DNA of 64,000 nt from Bosea sp. OAE506 (GTDB lineage: Bacteria > Pseudomonadota > Alphaproteobacteria > Rhizobiales > Beijerinckiaceae): the NCBI RefSeq assembly GCF_040546595.1, contig NZ_JBEPOB010000001.1:7501-71500 (forward strand). Reading direction: 5' to 3'. How positions within the stretch are numbered: the first letter of the stretch is position 1; every line of letters starts with the position of its first letter. Under the pieces are notes generated by a model. It ran no database searches and had not been told where the DNA came from. It worked only from the letters and a program-made list of their open reading frames with translations. The translations under genes were made by a program, and so were the position numbers. Of this stretch, positions 18,193 to 26,055 are shown piece after piece.

Positions 18193-18777
18193 ATGGGGCT
18201 GGCCACCGACGATGTCGCGCGCTCGCTGCGCGGTTCCTGGCAGTTGATGACGCGCGGCGAAGCCGCGCTCGACGAACTCGACCTGTCGCGGGAGGGCTTC
18301 TGGCGCTCCTATCTGGCGCTGGCCCTGATGCTGCCGGCGACCATCGCGATCCTCGCGGCGGTGCGCCTCCATGCCGGCCTGCCGAACACGGAGGGGCTGT
18401 TCGAGTCCCCCGCGCTCGCTCTGGCGGTCATGACCGCGGGGCTCGCCAGCATCCTGGCTGTGCCGGCACTGCTGATCGTCCTGGCGCCGAACCTGGTCCG
18501 GGCGCAGCGTTTCACCAGCTTCGTCATCGCCTGGAACTGGGCGGGCATCGTTTCCGCCAGCCTGATGGCCGTGCCTGCGACGGTTTTCGCGATCGGCTGG
18601 TCGAATGACGACATCGCGTTCGTCCAGATGATCGCGTTTGCGGTGATCGTGCTGCGCCTGCGCTATTGCGTTGCCAGGGCCGCTTTCGGTGCGGCGAGCC
18701 GGGTCGCGGCGCCGGTCGTGCTTGCGAGCGTCATCGCCGATTACGCGGTCCTGCGGCTGTTCGGGCTGCTGGGCTGA
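18193..18777 (+). CDS. Predicted multi-pass membrane protein, function unknown
   Basis: A 194-residue protein with about five hydrophobic segments, e.g. YLALALMLPATIAILAAV, AVMTAGLASILAVPALLIVL and AGIVSASLMAVPATVFAIGW. I do not recognise the family, although similar proteins sit between dapE and truA in related genomes by my recollection. A GAGGA Shine-Dalgarno lies seven bases ahead of the ATG, directly abutting a small stem-loop. Confidence 0.75.
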   Translation: MGLATDDVARSLRGSWQLMTRGEAALDELDLSREGFWRSYLALALMLPATIAILAAVRLHAGLPNTEGLFESPALALAVMTAGLASILAVPALLIVLAPNLVRAQRFTSFVIAWNWAGIVSASLMAVPATVFAIGWSNDDIAFVQMIAFAVIVLRLRYCVARAAFGAASRVAAPVVLASVIADYAVLRLFGLLG

Positions 18778-18799
18778 GCCACGCGCCGCCGGGACGGGG

Positions 18800-19537
18800 T
18801 CAGTAGTCCACGCCGGCGAGATAGAGCCCGCAGGGCGGCGCCAGCGCCGCGCATTGCGACCGGTCGCGCGCCGCCAGCACCTTGCCAAGCTTGTTCTCGG
18901 GCCAGCGCCCCGCGCCGACCATCTTCAGGCATCCGACGATCGAGCGGACCTGATGGTGCAGGAAGGAGCGGGCATGGGCGTAGACCACGATCTCGTCGCC
19001 CTCGCGCCGGACGTCGAGCCGGTCGAGCGTCCGCATCGGGCTGTTGGCCTGGCACTCGGCGGCGCGGAAGGTGGTGAAGTCGTGATGCCCGAGCAGGGCC
19101 TTGCCGGCGCGATCCATCGCCTCGTGATCGAGCTTCACCGGTACGTGCCAGAGCCGGTCACGGTCGAGCGCCGGCTGGGCGCGCCGATCGAGGATGCGGT
19201 AGATGTAGTAGCGCCGCTTCGCCGAGATGCGCGCGTCGAATTCGTCGGACACGGCCTCGGCGCTGCAGACGGCGACGGGGAGGCGCTTGAGGCGGGCGTT
19301 GCTGGCGTCGCGGACCACATCCGTGCGCCACTCCTTCTCCAGATCGACATGGACGACCTGATGGGTGGCGTGGACGCCGGCATCGGTGCGCCCGGCGCAG
19401 TGCAGCCTGACAGGATGATTGCAGAAGGCTTGAATCGCCTCCTCGACGCTCTGCTGCACGGAGGGGCCGTTGAGCTGCCGCTGCCAGCCCGAAAAGGGCG
19501 TGCCGTCATATTCGATGACGAGCTTGTAGCGCGGCAT
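18800..19537 (-). CDS. truA: tRNA pseudouridine(38-40) synthase
   Basis: A 245-residue TruA with the catalytic aspartate D52 in the motif CAGRTDAGVHA, N-terminal YDGTPFSGWQRQ and C-terminal FLHHQVRSIVGCLKMVG. It isomerises uridines 38-40 in the anticodon arm. The start ATG shares one base with the fmt stop codon, so the two are translationally coupled within a def-fmt-truA unit. Confidence 0.96.
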   Translation of the reverse strand: MPRYKLVIEYDGTPFSGWQRQLNGPSVQQSVEEAIQAFCNHPVRLHCAGRTDAGVHATHQVVHVDLEKEWRTDVVRDASNARLKRLPVAVCSAEAVSDEFDARISAKRRYYIYRILDRRAQPALDRDRLWHVPVKLDHEAMDRAGKALLGHHDFTTFRAAECQANSPMRTLDRLDVRREGDEIVVYAHARSFLHHQVRSIVGCLKMVGAGRWPENKLGKVLAARDRSQCAALAPPCGLYLAGVDY

Positions 19538-20466
19538 CAGAGCTTGTGGCCGGCAGCAAGCCGCGCCCCGCGCAGGAACTCGGCGCCGCTGATGGGCCGC
19601 CCGCCGGCGCGCTGGACCTGAAGCAGCTTCACCGCCCCTTCCGCACAGGCGACAGTGCCCTCCTCGTCCAGCAGCATGCCGGGCTCGGCCGCGCCGCCCG
19701 CAAGCGCCGTGCGCAGGACCTTGAGCCGCTCCGGGCCCTTGCCGAGATCGACATCGGCGAAGGCGCCCGGAAAGGGGGCGAGCCCGCGGACAAGATCGTG
19801 AACCTGCCGGGCCGGGCGGCCCCAGTTCAGCTTCGCCTCGGCATTGGCGATCTTGGCGGCGTAGGTCACGCCCTCCTCCGGCTGCGGCGTAAAACGCAAG
19901 CCGCCCCGGCCGAGCGCGGCGAGTGCGCGGACCATGAGATCGGCGCCGAGCGGCGCCAGCCGGTCGTGCAGCTCTCCGGAGGTCATGTCGGGGCCGATCT
20001 CCAGCCGCTCAACCATGCCGACGGGGCCGGTGTCGAGGCCGGCTTCCATCTTCATCACGCAGACGCCGCTTTCGGCATCGCCGGCCATGACGGCGCGCTG
20101 GATCGGCGCGGCGCCGCGCCAGCGCGGCAGCAGCGAGGCATGCAGGTTCAGGCAGCCGAGCTCCGGAATGTCGAGGATCGCCTGCGGCAGGATCATCCCA
20201 TAGGCGACGACGACCGCGACATCGGCCTGATGAGAGGCGATCTGCTCGGCCACATCGGGCGTCTTCAGGGTCGACGGCGTGAAGACGGGGATACCGAACC
20301 GCTCGGCCGCCCTATGGACCGGCGACGGCTTCAGTTCGAGGCCACGGCCGGCCTGGGCCGGGGCGCGGGTGTAGCAGCTGACGACCTCGTGGCCCTGGCC
20401 GATGATCTCGGTCAGGGTCGGCACCGCGAAATCGGGCGTGCCCATGAAGATGACGCGCAAACTCAT
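19537..20466 (-). CDS. fmt: Methionyl-tRNA formyltransferase
   Basis: A 309-residue enzyme transferring formyl from 10-formyl-THF to initiator Met-tRNA. The catalytic region [17 protein letters not shown] and the downstream aspartate in [10 protein letters not shown] are present, as is the C-terminal OB-like domain that binds tRNA. It is next to peptide deformylase (def), which later removes the formyl group, and overlaps truA by one base. Confidence 0.96.
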   Translation of the reverse strand: MSLRVIFMGTPDFAVPTLTEIIGQGHEVVSCYTRAPAQAGRGLELKPSPVHRAAERFGIPVFTPSTLKTPDVAEQIASHQADVAVVVAYGMILPQAILDIPELGCLNLHASLLPRWRGAAPIQRAVMAGDAESGVCVMKMEAGLDTGPVGMVERLEIGPDMTSGELHDRLAPLGADLMVRALAALGRGGLRFTPQPEEGVTYAAKIANAEAKLNWGRPARQVHDLVRGLAPFPGAFADVDLGKGPERLKVLRTALAGGAAEPGMLLDEEGTVACAEGAVKLLQVQRAGGRPISGAEFLRGARLAAGHKL

Positions 20467-20520
20467 ACGCTGGATACTACCTCAACTGGGCAGGGATGGC
20501 CCGCCGCCTGATCATCTGAG

Positions 20521-20634
20521 CCCTCATCCTGAGGAGCCGCGAAGCGGCGTCTCGAAGGATGGTCCAGGAGGCTCCGGAACCATCAGGAGCATCCTTCGAG
20601 ACGCGCTCGTGCCGAGCGCTCCTCAGGATGAGGG
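20521..20634. repeat. REP-like palindromic intergenic repeat
   Basis: Two arms form a near-complete inverted repeat in the fmt-def gap. CCCTCATCCTGAGGAGC (20521-20537) pairs with its exact complement at 20618-20634, and GTCTCGAAGGATG (20549-20561) pairs with its exact complement at 20590-20602. The same CTCATCCTGAGGAG...TCGAAGGATG sequence is, from general knowledge, a highly repeated intergenic element in Rhizobiales genomes. It could form a long hairpin in the transcript. Confidence 0.85.
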
Positions 20635-20660
20635 CCGCGGAACGAATTAACGCCGTTGCG

Positions 20661-21242
20661 TCACCCCTCGCGCCGCGCCTGCTTGGCGAAGCGCTTGGTG
20701 ACGCGCTCGCGCTTGAGGCGCGAGAGATGGTCGATGAACAGCACGCCGTTGAGATGGTCGATCTCGTGCTGGATGCAGGTTGCGAGCAGACCGTCGGCCT
20801 CGATCTCCTGCCGCTTTCCGTCGAGATCGGTGTAGGCGACCCTGACCGAAGCCGGGCGCTCGACCTCCTCGTAATATTCCGGGATCGAGAGGCAGCCCTC
20901 TTCATAAACGCTGCGCTCCTCCGAGGACCAGGTGATCTCCGGATTGATGAAGGCGATCGGATTGCGCGGCTGGCGGTCGCGCTTCTCCTGGGAGCCATCG
21001 GTGTCGGCCTCGGCCGGCTCCTCTTCCGCAGCCGGCTCGGGCGCCCTCTTGGCGACATCGAGCGTCACCACGCGCCAGGGCACGCCGATCTGGATGGCGG
21101 CGAGACCGATGCCCGGCGCGTCATACATCGTCTCGAACATGTCAGCGACGAGCGTGCGGATCTCGGGCGTGATCTCGGCCACCGGGGTGGAGACCAGCCG
21201 GAGCTGGGCGTCTGGCAGGATGACGAGCGGGCGGATGGCCAT
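20661..21242 (-). CDS. def: Peptide deformylase
   Basis: A 193-residue metalloenzyme removing the N-formyl group from nascent proteins. All three motifs are present: [21 protein letters not shown] (cysteine ligand) and QHEIDHLNG (two histidine ligands and the catalytic glutamate). An acidic, charged insert of about 25 residues ([20 protein letters not shown]) sits between motif 1 and the INPEI strand, longer than in E. coli. It heads the def-fmt-truA run, with a palindromic repeat separating it from fmt. Confidence 0.95.
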   Translation of the reverse strand: MAIRPLVILPDAQLRLVSTPVAEITPEIRTLVADMFETMYDAPGIGLAAIQIGVPWRVVTLDVAKRAPEPAAEEEPAEADTDGSQEKRDRQPRNPIAFINPEITWSSEERSVYEEGCLSIPEYYEEVERPASVRVAYTDLDGKRQEIEADGLLATCIQHEIDHLNGVLFIDHLSRLKRERVTKRFAKQARREG

Positions 21243-21361
21243 GGAGCTGTGTCTGCGCGGTTTTCGGATGATGAACCGGCCACATAAGCGCTCGCGCCGC
21301 GTGGGTCAAACCGTTCCGCTTTCGTTCGAATTGATTCACCCGAATCGGTTATCCTGACGGG

Positions 21362-22546
21362 ATGACAGAGATCGCCTTCATCCTTCTCGACCGGCCTGTG
21401 ACCTGGGCGCAGGCTGCGCTCGGCTTCGGCGGGGCGACGCTGGGCCTGCTCCTGCTGCTGGCGCTCTCCGCCTGGCGCGGCAGCCGGCGGCGGGCGCTGG
21501 AGGCGCTGATCGCCGCAGAGCGCGCCCGCGAGACCGACGACAAGGTCGCCGAGATGAACCGCCTCCAGGCGGAGCTGACCGGCCGGATGCAGTCCATGGC
21601 CGAGATCCTCTCGACGCGGCAGGGCGATCTCGCGCGCCTCGTCGCCGACCGGATGGAGGGACTGCGCCACCAGGTCGGCCAAGGGCTGGAGCAGAATGTC
21701 CGCCAGACCAGCGAGAGCCTCGGCCGGCTGCAGGAGCGGCTGGCGGTGATCGACAGCGCCCAGAAGAACCTGACCAACCTCACCTCCGAGGTGGTGACGC
21801 TGCGCGACGTGCTCGCCAATAAGCAGGCGCGCGGCGCCTATGGCCAGGGCCGGATGGAGGCGATCATCCGGGACGGGCTGCCCGGCGCCTTCTTCGCCTT
21901 CCAGCCGCAGCTTTCCAACGGCAAGCGGCCCGATTGCCTGGTGACGCTGCCGGGCGACGGGCGCGGTCTCGTCATCGACGCCAAGTTCCCGCTGGAGAGC
22001 TTCACGCAATTGCGCGAGGCCCGCGGCGAGGAGGCGCGCAAGGTGGCCGCTGCCCGGGTGCGCAACGATGTCGGCGTGCATGTGAAGGACATCGCCGAGC
22101 GTTATTTCCTGCCCGGCGAGACGCAGGACCTCGCGCTGCTCTTCGTGCCGTCGGAGTCGATCCATGCCGATCTGCACGAGCATTTCGACGACGTGATCCA
22201 GAAGGCGCATCGCGCCCGGATCATGATCGTCTCGCCCTCGCTGCTGGCACTGGCGATCCAGCTGATGCAGTCGCTGGTGCGCGATGCACGGATGCGCGAG
22301 GAGGCTCAGGTGATCCAGAGCGAGGTCGGCAAGCTGCTGGCGGATGTCCGGCGGCTCGGCGAGCGGGCCGAGAAGCTCGACCTGCATTTCCGCCAGGCGC
22401 AGGACGATGTCGCGGGGCTGCGGACCTCAGCGGGCAAGATTGTGGGCCGCGGCGAGCGCATCGTGGCGCTCGATTTCGACGAGGCGAAGGGCGAGCCGAC
22501 GCTGCCCTTCGCCGAGGGGCTGGCCCTCAGGAAGGCCGCCGAGTGA
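21362..22546 (+). CDS. rmuC: DNA recombination protein RmuC
   Basis: A 394-residue RmuC family protein: N-terminal membrane anchor (AALGFGGATLGLLLLLALSAW), a long coiled coil (residues about 45-150), then the nuclease-like core with GRGLVIDAKFPLESF (putative PD-(D/E)xK residues) and MIVSPSLLALAIQLMQSLV. RmuC limits inversion between short inverted repeats in E. coli. It is transcribed divergently from def. Confidence 0.93.
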   Translation: MTEIAFILLDRPVTWAQAALGFGGATLGLLLLLALSAWRGSRRRALEALIAAERARETDDKVAEMNRLQAELTGRMQSMAEILSTRQGDLARLVADRMEGLRHQVGQGLEQNVRQTSESLGRLQERLAVIDSAQKNLTNLTSEVVTLRDVLANKQARGAYGQGRMEAIIRDGLPGAFFAFQPQLSNGKRPDCLVTLPGDGRGLVIDAKFPLESFTQLREARGEEARKVAAARVRNDVGVHVKDIAERYFLPGETQDLALLFVPSESIHADLHEHFDDVIQKAHRARIMIVSPSLLALAIQLMQSLVRDARMREEAQVIQSEVGKLLADVRRLGERAEKLDLHFRQAQDDVAGLRTSAGKIVGRGERIVALDFDEAKGEPTLPFAEGLALRKAAE

Positions 22547-22557
22547 GCGGACGGCGG

Positions 22558-23067
22558 TCAGGCGACCGACAGGGTCGCGCTGAGCTCGGGCTTCACGTTG
22601 AGCGTCTGGAAGACGACGCAGTAGCGCTCGGTCAGCTTCAGCAGCGTGTCGAGCTTCTCCTGCGGCGCGTCGGTCTCGACCTCGAAGGACAGCCGGATCG
22701 CCTTGAACCCGACGGCGGCATCCTTGGCGACGCCGAGCGTGCCGCGGAAGTCGAGATCGCCCTCGGCATGGACAATGCCCTTCTTGAGCTCGATCTCGAG
22801 CGCGGTGGCAACCGCCTTCAGCGTCACCCCGGCGCAGGCGACGAGCGCCTCCAGCAGCATGTCGCCCGAGCAGAGTTCGGCGCCCGAGCCGCCGGTGGCC
22901 GGGTGCAGTCCCGCGAGCGCGATCGCACGGCCGGTCTCGACCTTGCAGGCGATGTGCTGATCGTCGAGCTCGCCCTTGGCCTTCAGGGTGACGACGGCTG
23001 CGCCGGGGTCGGAGCGATAGGAATCCTTGAGCGGGGCCTGCAGGGCGCGGAGAGCGGTGACGTCCAT
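22558..23067 (-). CDS. OsmC family protein
   Basis: A 169-residue OsmC/Ohr-fold protein. One candidate peroxidatic cysteine is in LLEALVACAGVTLK and the second in TERYCVVFQTL, arranged as in OsmC-like peroxiredoxins. The likely role is thiol-dependent reduction of hydroperoxides, but the subgroup is not assigned. It converges on rmuC with a gap of only 11 bases and is followed upstream by a short gap to the ABC transporter operon. Confidence 0.85.
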   Translation of the reverse strand: MDVTALRALQAPLKDSYRSDPGAAVVTLKAKGELDDQHIACKVETGRAIALAGLHPATGGSGAELCSGDMLLEALVACAGVTLKAVATALEIELKKGIVHAEGDLDFRGTLGVAKDAAVGFKAIRLSFEVETDAPQEKLDTLLKLTERYCVVFQTLNVKPELSATLSVA

Positions 23068-23162
23068 GGTGTCAGAACCTCAAGTCGAATGAGCCGGTCG
23101 GGATCGCTGATAAAGGCTCTCGCCATCGCAGGCCATCGGAAAGCCGTGCGCCACAGTGCAGC

Positions 23163-23945
23163 TCACCACCACATCCCCGCGGTCTCGGCGGCCTTCTGCT
23201 GGTGCGGGGCCTCATCGCGCAGCGAGCGGTCGAGGCTGCGCAGCACCTCGCGCTTGGCCGCCTCAAAGGCAGGGGAGAGCCGATCGCGCGGGCGGGCGAG
23301 CGGGTTGTCGAATTCGTCGAAGATGCGGCCGGGCTTGGGCTGCATCACCACGATCCGGTCCGCCAGCGTCACCGCCTCCTCGACATCATGGGTGACCATG
23401 ACGACGGTGGGCCGGCTCTCGCCCCACAGGGCAAGGAGATGGCCATGGAGGCTGGCGCGGGTGGTGGCGTCGAGCGCCGAAAAGGGCTCATCCATCAGCA
23501 GCAGCTTGGGGCGCGTGACGAGGGCGCGGGCGATGGCGACCCGCTGCTGCTGGCCGCCGGAGAGTTCGCGGGGCCAGCGCCGGTCATGCCCGCCGAGCCC
23601 AACCCGAACGAGGGCATTGGTGACCAGCCCCTCGCGCTCGAAGGCCGAGAGATGCGACAGGCCGAAGCCGACATTCTCGGCGACCGAGAGCCAGGGAAAG
23701 AGGCGCGGCTCCTGGAAGATCACGCCGACATCGGCACGCGGTTCGGCGATCGCTTCGCCATCGAGCAGGATGCGTCCCGCGCTCGGACGGTCGAGGCCGG
23801 CGATCAGCCGCAGCAGCGTGGTCTTGCCGCAGCCGGAGCCGCCGACCAATGCCAGGATCTCGCCTTGCGCGACATCGAGCGTGACGGCCGACAGGGCCTG
23901 CGTGCCGTCAGCATAGGTTTTCGACAGGGTCTCGAAGCTCAGCAT
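23163..23945 (-). CDS. ABC transporter ATP-binding protein, sulfonate/nitrate/taurine type
   Basis: A 260-residue SsuB/TauB-like ATPase. Walker A is GGSGCGKTT (residues 35-43), the Q-loop is VIFQEPRLFPWLSV, the signature LSGGQQQRVAIARAL, Walker B LLLMDEPFSALD and the switch VTHDVEEA. The frame is open far upstream through the permease gene, but ATG 23945 gives the family start. It is the third gene of an operon with permease and binding protein under a SAM-II riboswitch, pointing to a sulfur-containing substrate. Confidence 0.9.
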   Translation of the reverse strand: MLSFETLSKTYADGTQALSAVTLDVAQGEILALVGGSGCGKTTLLRLIAGLDRPSAGRILLDGEAIAEPRADVGVIFQEPRLFPWLSVAENVGFGLSHLSAFEREGLVTNALVRVGLGGHDRRWPRELSGGQQQRVAIARALVTRPKLLLMDEPFSALDATTRASLHGHLLALWGESRPTVVMVTHDVEEAVTLADRIVVMQPKPGRIFDEFDNPLARPRDRLSPAFEAAKREVLRSLDRSLRDEAPHQQKAAETAGMWW

Positions 23946-23956
23946 CGAGGACTTTC

Positions 23957-24790
23957 TCAGAGTTTGTCGCGGGCCGTGTCCTGCCAGGCGAGAACCGGCC
24001 GCGTCAGGGCGACGAGGAGGCTGTCGGCCAGCTTGCCGAGGACAGCGAAGCTGATGATGGCCGCGATGATGGTGTCGGGCCGGCCGAGCTGCTGGCCGTC
24101 GACGAGGAGGTAGCCGAGGCCTTCGCTGGCGCCCATGATCTCGGCCGCGACCACGAACATGAAGCCCAGCCCCAGCCCCGAGCGCAGCGCCGTGATCCAG
24201 GCCGGCAGGATCGCCGGCAGCAGCACCCGTCGCGTCATCGCCAGCCGCCCGAGCCGGAAGACGCGACCGACCTCGACGATCTTGCGGTCGATGCCCTGGA
24301 TCGCCGCGGCGACGCCGAGATAGACCGGGAAGAACACGCCGACCGCGATCAGCGCCACTTTCGACGCCTCGAAGATGCCGAGCCAGAGGATGAAGAGCGG
24401 CACCCAGGCGATCGAGGGGATGGCGCGCAGGGCCTGCAGCGTCGGGTCGATCAGGCCGCGCACCACCGGAAGCGCCCCGGTGATGGCGCCGAGCAAGGTG
24501 CCCATCGCCGCGCCGAGAGCAAACCCGGCTGCGACGCGCCAGAGCGTCGCCGCGGCATGGGTGAAGAGTTCGCCCGAGACGGCCAGCGACCACAGCGTGG
24601 CACCGACCACGCTCGGTGGCGGCATCAGGCGCCCATTGGCGAAGCCGGTCCTGACAGCGACCTCCCACAGCACAGCCAGAAGGACCGGCAGCGCGAACCC
24701 CGCCAACGCCAGGCCGGACCGACGGGGCCGAGGCCGGGCGGGGCCGCCCTGCTCGCCCAGCCCTGCCGTCTCGATGCCGAGCGCGCTCAT
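23957..24790 (-). CDS. ABC transporter permease, sulfonate/nitrate/taurine type
   Basis: A 277-residue inner-membrane permease with about six transmembrane segments and the EAA loop around VGRVFRLGRLAMTRRVLLPAILP. The segment AIPSIAWVPLFILWLGIFEASKV is typical of SsuC/TauC permeases. It lies between the binding-protein gene (18 bases upstream) and the ATPase gene (11 bases downstream), so the three are cotranscribed. Confidence 0.9.
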   Translation of the reverse strand: MSALGIETAGLGEQGGPARPRPRRSGLALAGFALPVLLAVLWEVAVRTGFANGRLMPPPSVVGATLWSLAVSGELFTHAAATLWRVAAGFALGAAMGTLLGAITGALPVVRGLIDPTLQALRAIPSIAWVPLFILWLGIFEASKVALIAVGVFFPVYLGVAAAIQGIDRKIVEVGRVFRLGRLAMTRRVLLPAILPAWITALRSGLGLGFMFVVAAEIMGASEGLGYLLVDGQQLGRPDTIIAAIISFAVLGKLADSLLVALTRPVLAWQDTARDKL

Positions 24791-24807
24791 CCGATGCCGT
24801 TCAGGCG

Positions 24808-25773
24808 TCAGTTGGTGACGGCAAAGCGGCGGTCGAGCAGATCGTCGACCACAGCCTTCACATTGGTGGTGGCGGGGAGCACGCCCGCCTCCTGCAGCGC
24901 GAGCCCAGCCGCGACGATGGTGTCGGCCTGCGCCTGCCCGATCGTGGAATGCGTCAGTTCGGTGCGGGTGAGCTGCCGCTCGATGACCGCGTCGGACAGC
25001 TTGGTATAGCCGACCAGCGTCTTCTTCAGCTCGGCCGGGTTGGCGAGCGCATAGGCGCGCGCCTCCTCATAGGCCGCCAGCACCTTGCGCACGAGCGACG
25101 GATTGTCCTTGGCAAAGGCTTCGCGAACGTTGAGCACGCCCCAGGTGTTGTCGGCGGCCTTGCGATGGAACAGCCTGGCGCCGCTCTCGACCTCGGCGGC
25201 GGCCATCAGCGGGTCGAGACCGGCCCAGGCATCGACATCGCCGCGCTCCAGCGCCAGGCGCCCGTCGGCATGCTGCAGGAGGACGAGCTTGACGTCCTTC
25301 TCCGTCAGCTTGGCCTCGGCCAGCGCCCGGACGAGGAAGATGTGAGGATCGGTGCCGCGGGTGACGGCGACGCGCTTGCCCTTGAGGTCCGCGACCTTGG
25401 TGATGTCGCTCTTGGCGCCGGTGACGAGCGCCGTCCATTCCGGCCGCGAATAGACATAGATCGACTTGATCGGGTTGCCGTTGATCTTGCCGATCAGCGC
25501 GGCGGCGCCGGCGGTCGAGCCGAAGTCGAGCGAGCCGGCGTTGAGGAACTCCAGCGCCTTGTTGGAGCCGGCGGACTGAACCCAGCGCACGGTGATGCCG
25601 TCGGCGGCCAGCGCCTTTTCGAGGATGCCGCTGTCCTTCAGCACGAGGCTGACGGGATTATAGGTCGCGAAATCGATGCGGATTTCCTTCGGCGCTTGGG
25701 CGAAGGTCTGTCCGGCGGAAAGAACGAAGGAGGCGGCGAGGCCAGCCAGGGCGATACGGCGGGAAATGGTCAT
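24808..25773 (-). CDS. ABC transporter substrate-binding protein, aliphatic sulfonate type
   Basis: A 321-residue SsuA-like periplasmic binding protein with a signal peptide (RRIALAGLAASFVLSAGQTF, cleavage after AQA). The mature part begins KEIRIDFATYNPVSLVLK and contains the family patterns FGSTAGAAALIGK, DLKGKRVAVTRGTDPHIFL and DAWAGLDPLMAAAE. First gene of the operon, directly downstream of a SAM-II riboswitch, hence likely repressed when S-adenosylmethionine is plentiful. The ligand (sulfonate, or a methionine-related compound) cannot be read from the sequence. Confidence 0.9.
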   Translation of the reverse strand: MTISRRIALAGLAASFVLSAGQTFAQAPKEIRIDFATYNPVSLVLKDSGILEKALAADGITVRWVQSAGSNKALEFLNAGSLDFGSTAGAAALIGKINGNPIKSIYVYSRPEWTALVTGAKSDITKVADLKGKRVAVTRGTDPHIFLVRALAEAKLTEKDVKLVLLQHADGRLALERGDVDAWAGLDPLMAAAEVESGARLFHRKAADNTWGVLNVREAFAKDNPSLVRKVLAAYEEARAYALANPAELKKTLVGYTKLSDAVIERQLTRTELTHSTIGQAQADTIVAAGLALQEAGVLPATTNVKAVVDDLLDRRFAVTN

Positions 25774-25821
25774 ACTCGGTCCTTTCGATGCGCGAAGGGA
25801 CCGAGCGACAGGTTGGCGCCC

Positions 25822-25884
25822 ATGCCCCACGCTTTAGCTGCACTTGTTTCGCGCCCGCAAGCTGGTGGCTCAAATCGGCGCGTA
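25822..25884 (-). promoter_or_regulatory. SAM-II riboswitch
   Basis: Read on the minus strand, the leader contains GCGCCGATTTGAGCCACC, then AGCTTGC, GGGCGCG, and AAACAAGTGCAGCTAAAG. These match the conserved blocks of SAM-II aptamers (GATTTGA, GCTTGC, TAAA-AA, GCTAAA). P1 pairs CGCGCC with GGCGCG, and the pseudoknot pairs CCAC with GTGG downstream of GCTAAAG. It ends about 50 bases before the binding-protein start codon. SAM-II aptamers are known from alphaproteobacterial methionine genes. Confidence 0.9.
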
Positions 25885-26055
25885 TCCGCCTTGTAGGTCC
25901 ATTCGTTCTGTATGTCAAACAGGACATCGTGGAACGTTGATTAGATAATTTCACGTTCGAAGACCGCTATTTAAACTTCTTTGCGAATCTCGTCCCCATG
26001 GTAACCAGCACAAACGGCCCAGCGCCGCGCACCCCAGCAAGCGAGGTTAGGGCTG

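Noticed and set aside
16932..18608. A 558-residue fusion of DapE with an Arg-rich C-terminal extension
   Set aside because: The extension after KSYCP is the out-of-frame reading of dapE's true end and of the next gene; family conservation switches to the other frame at that point.
21934..23916. 660-codon plus-strand frame spanning rmuC, osmC-like and the ABC ATPase genes
   Set aside because: It crosses three well-supported genes in the wrong frame or strand and has only low-complexity composition.
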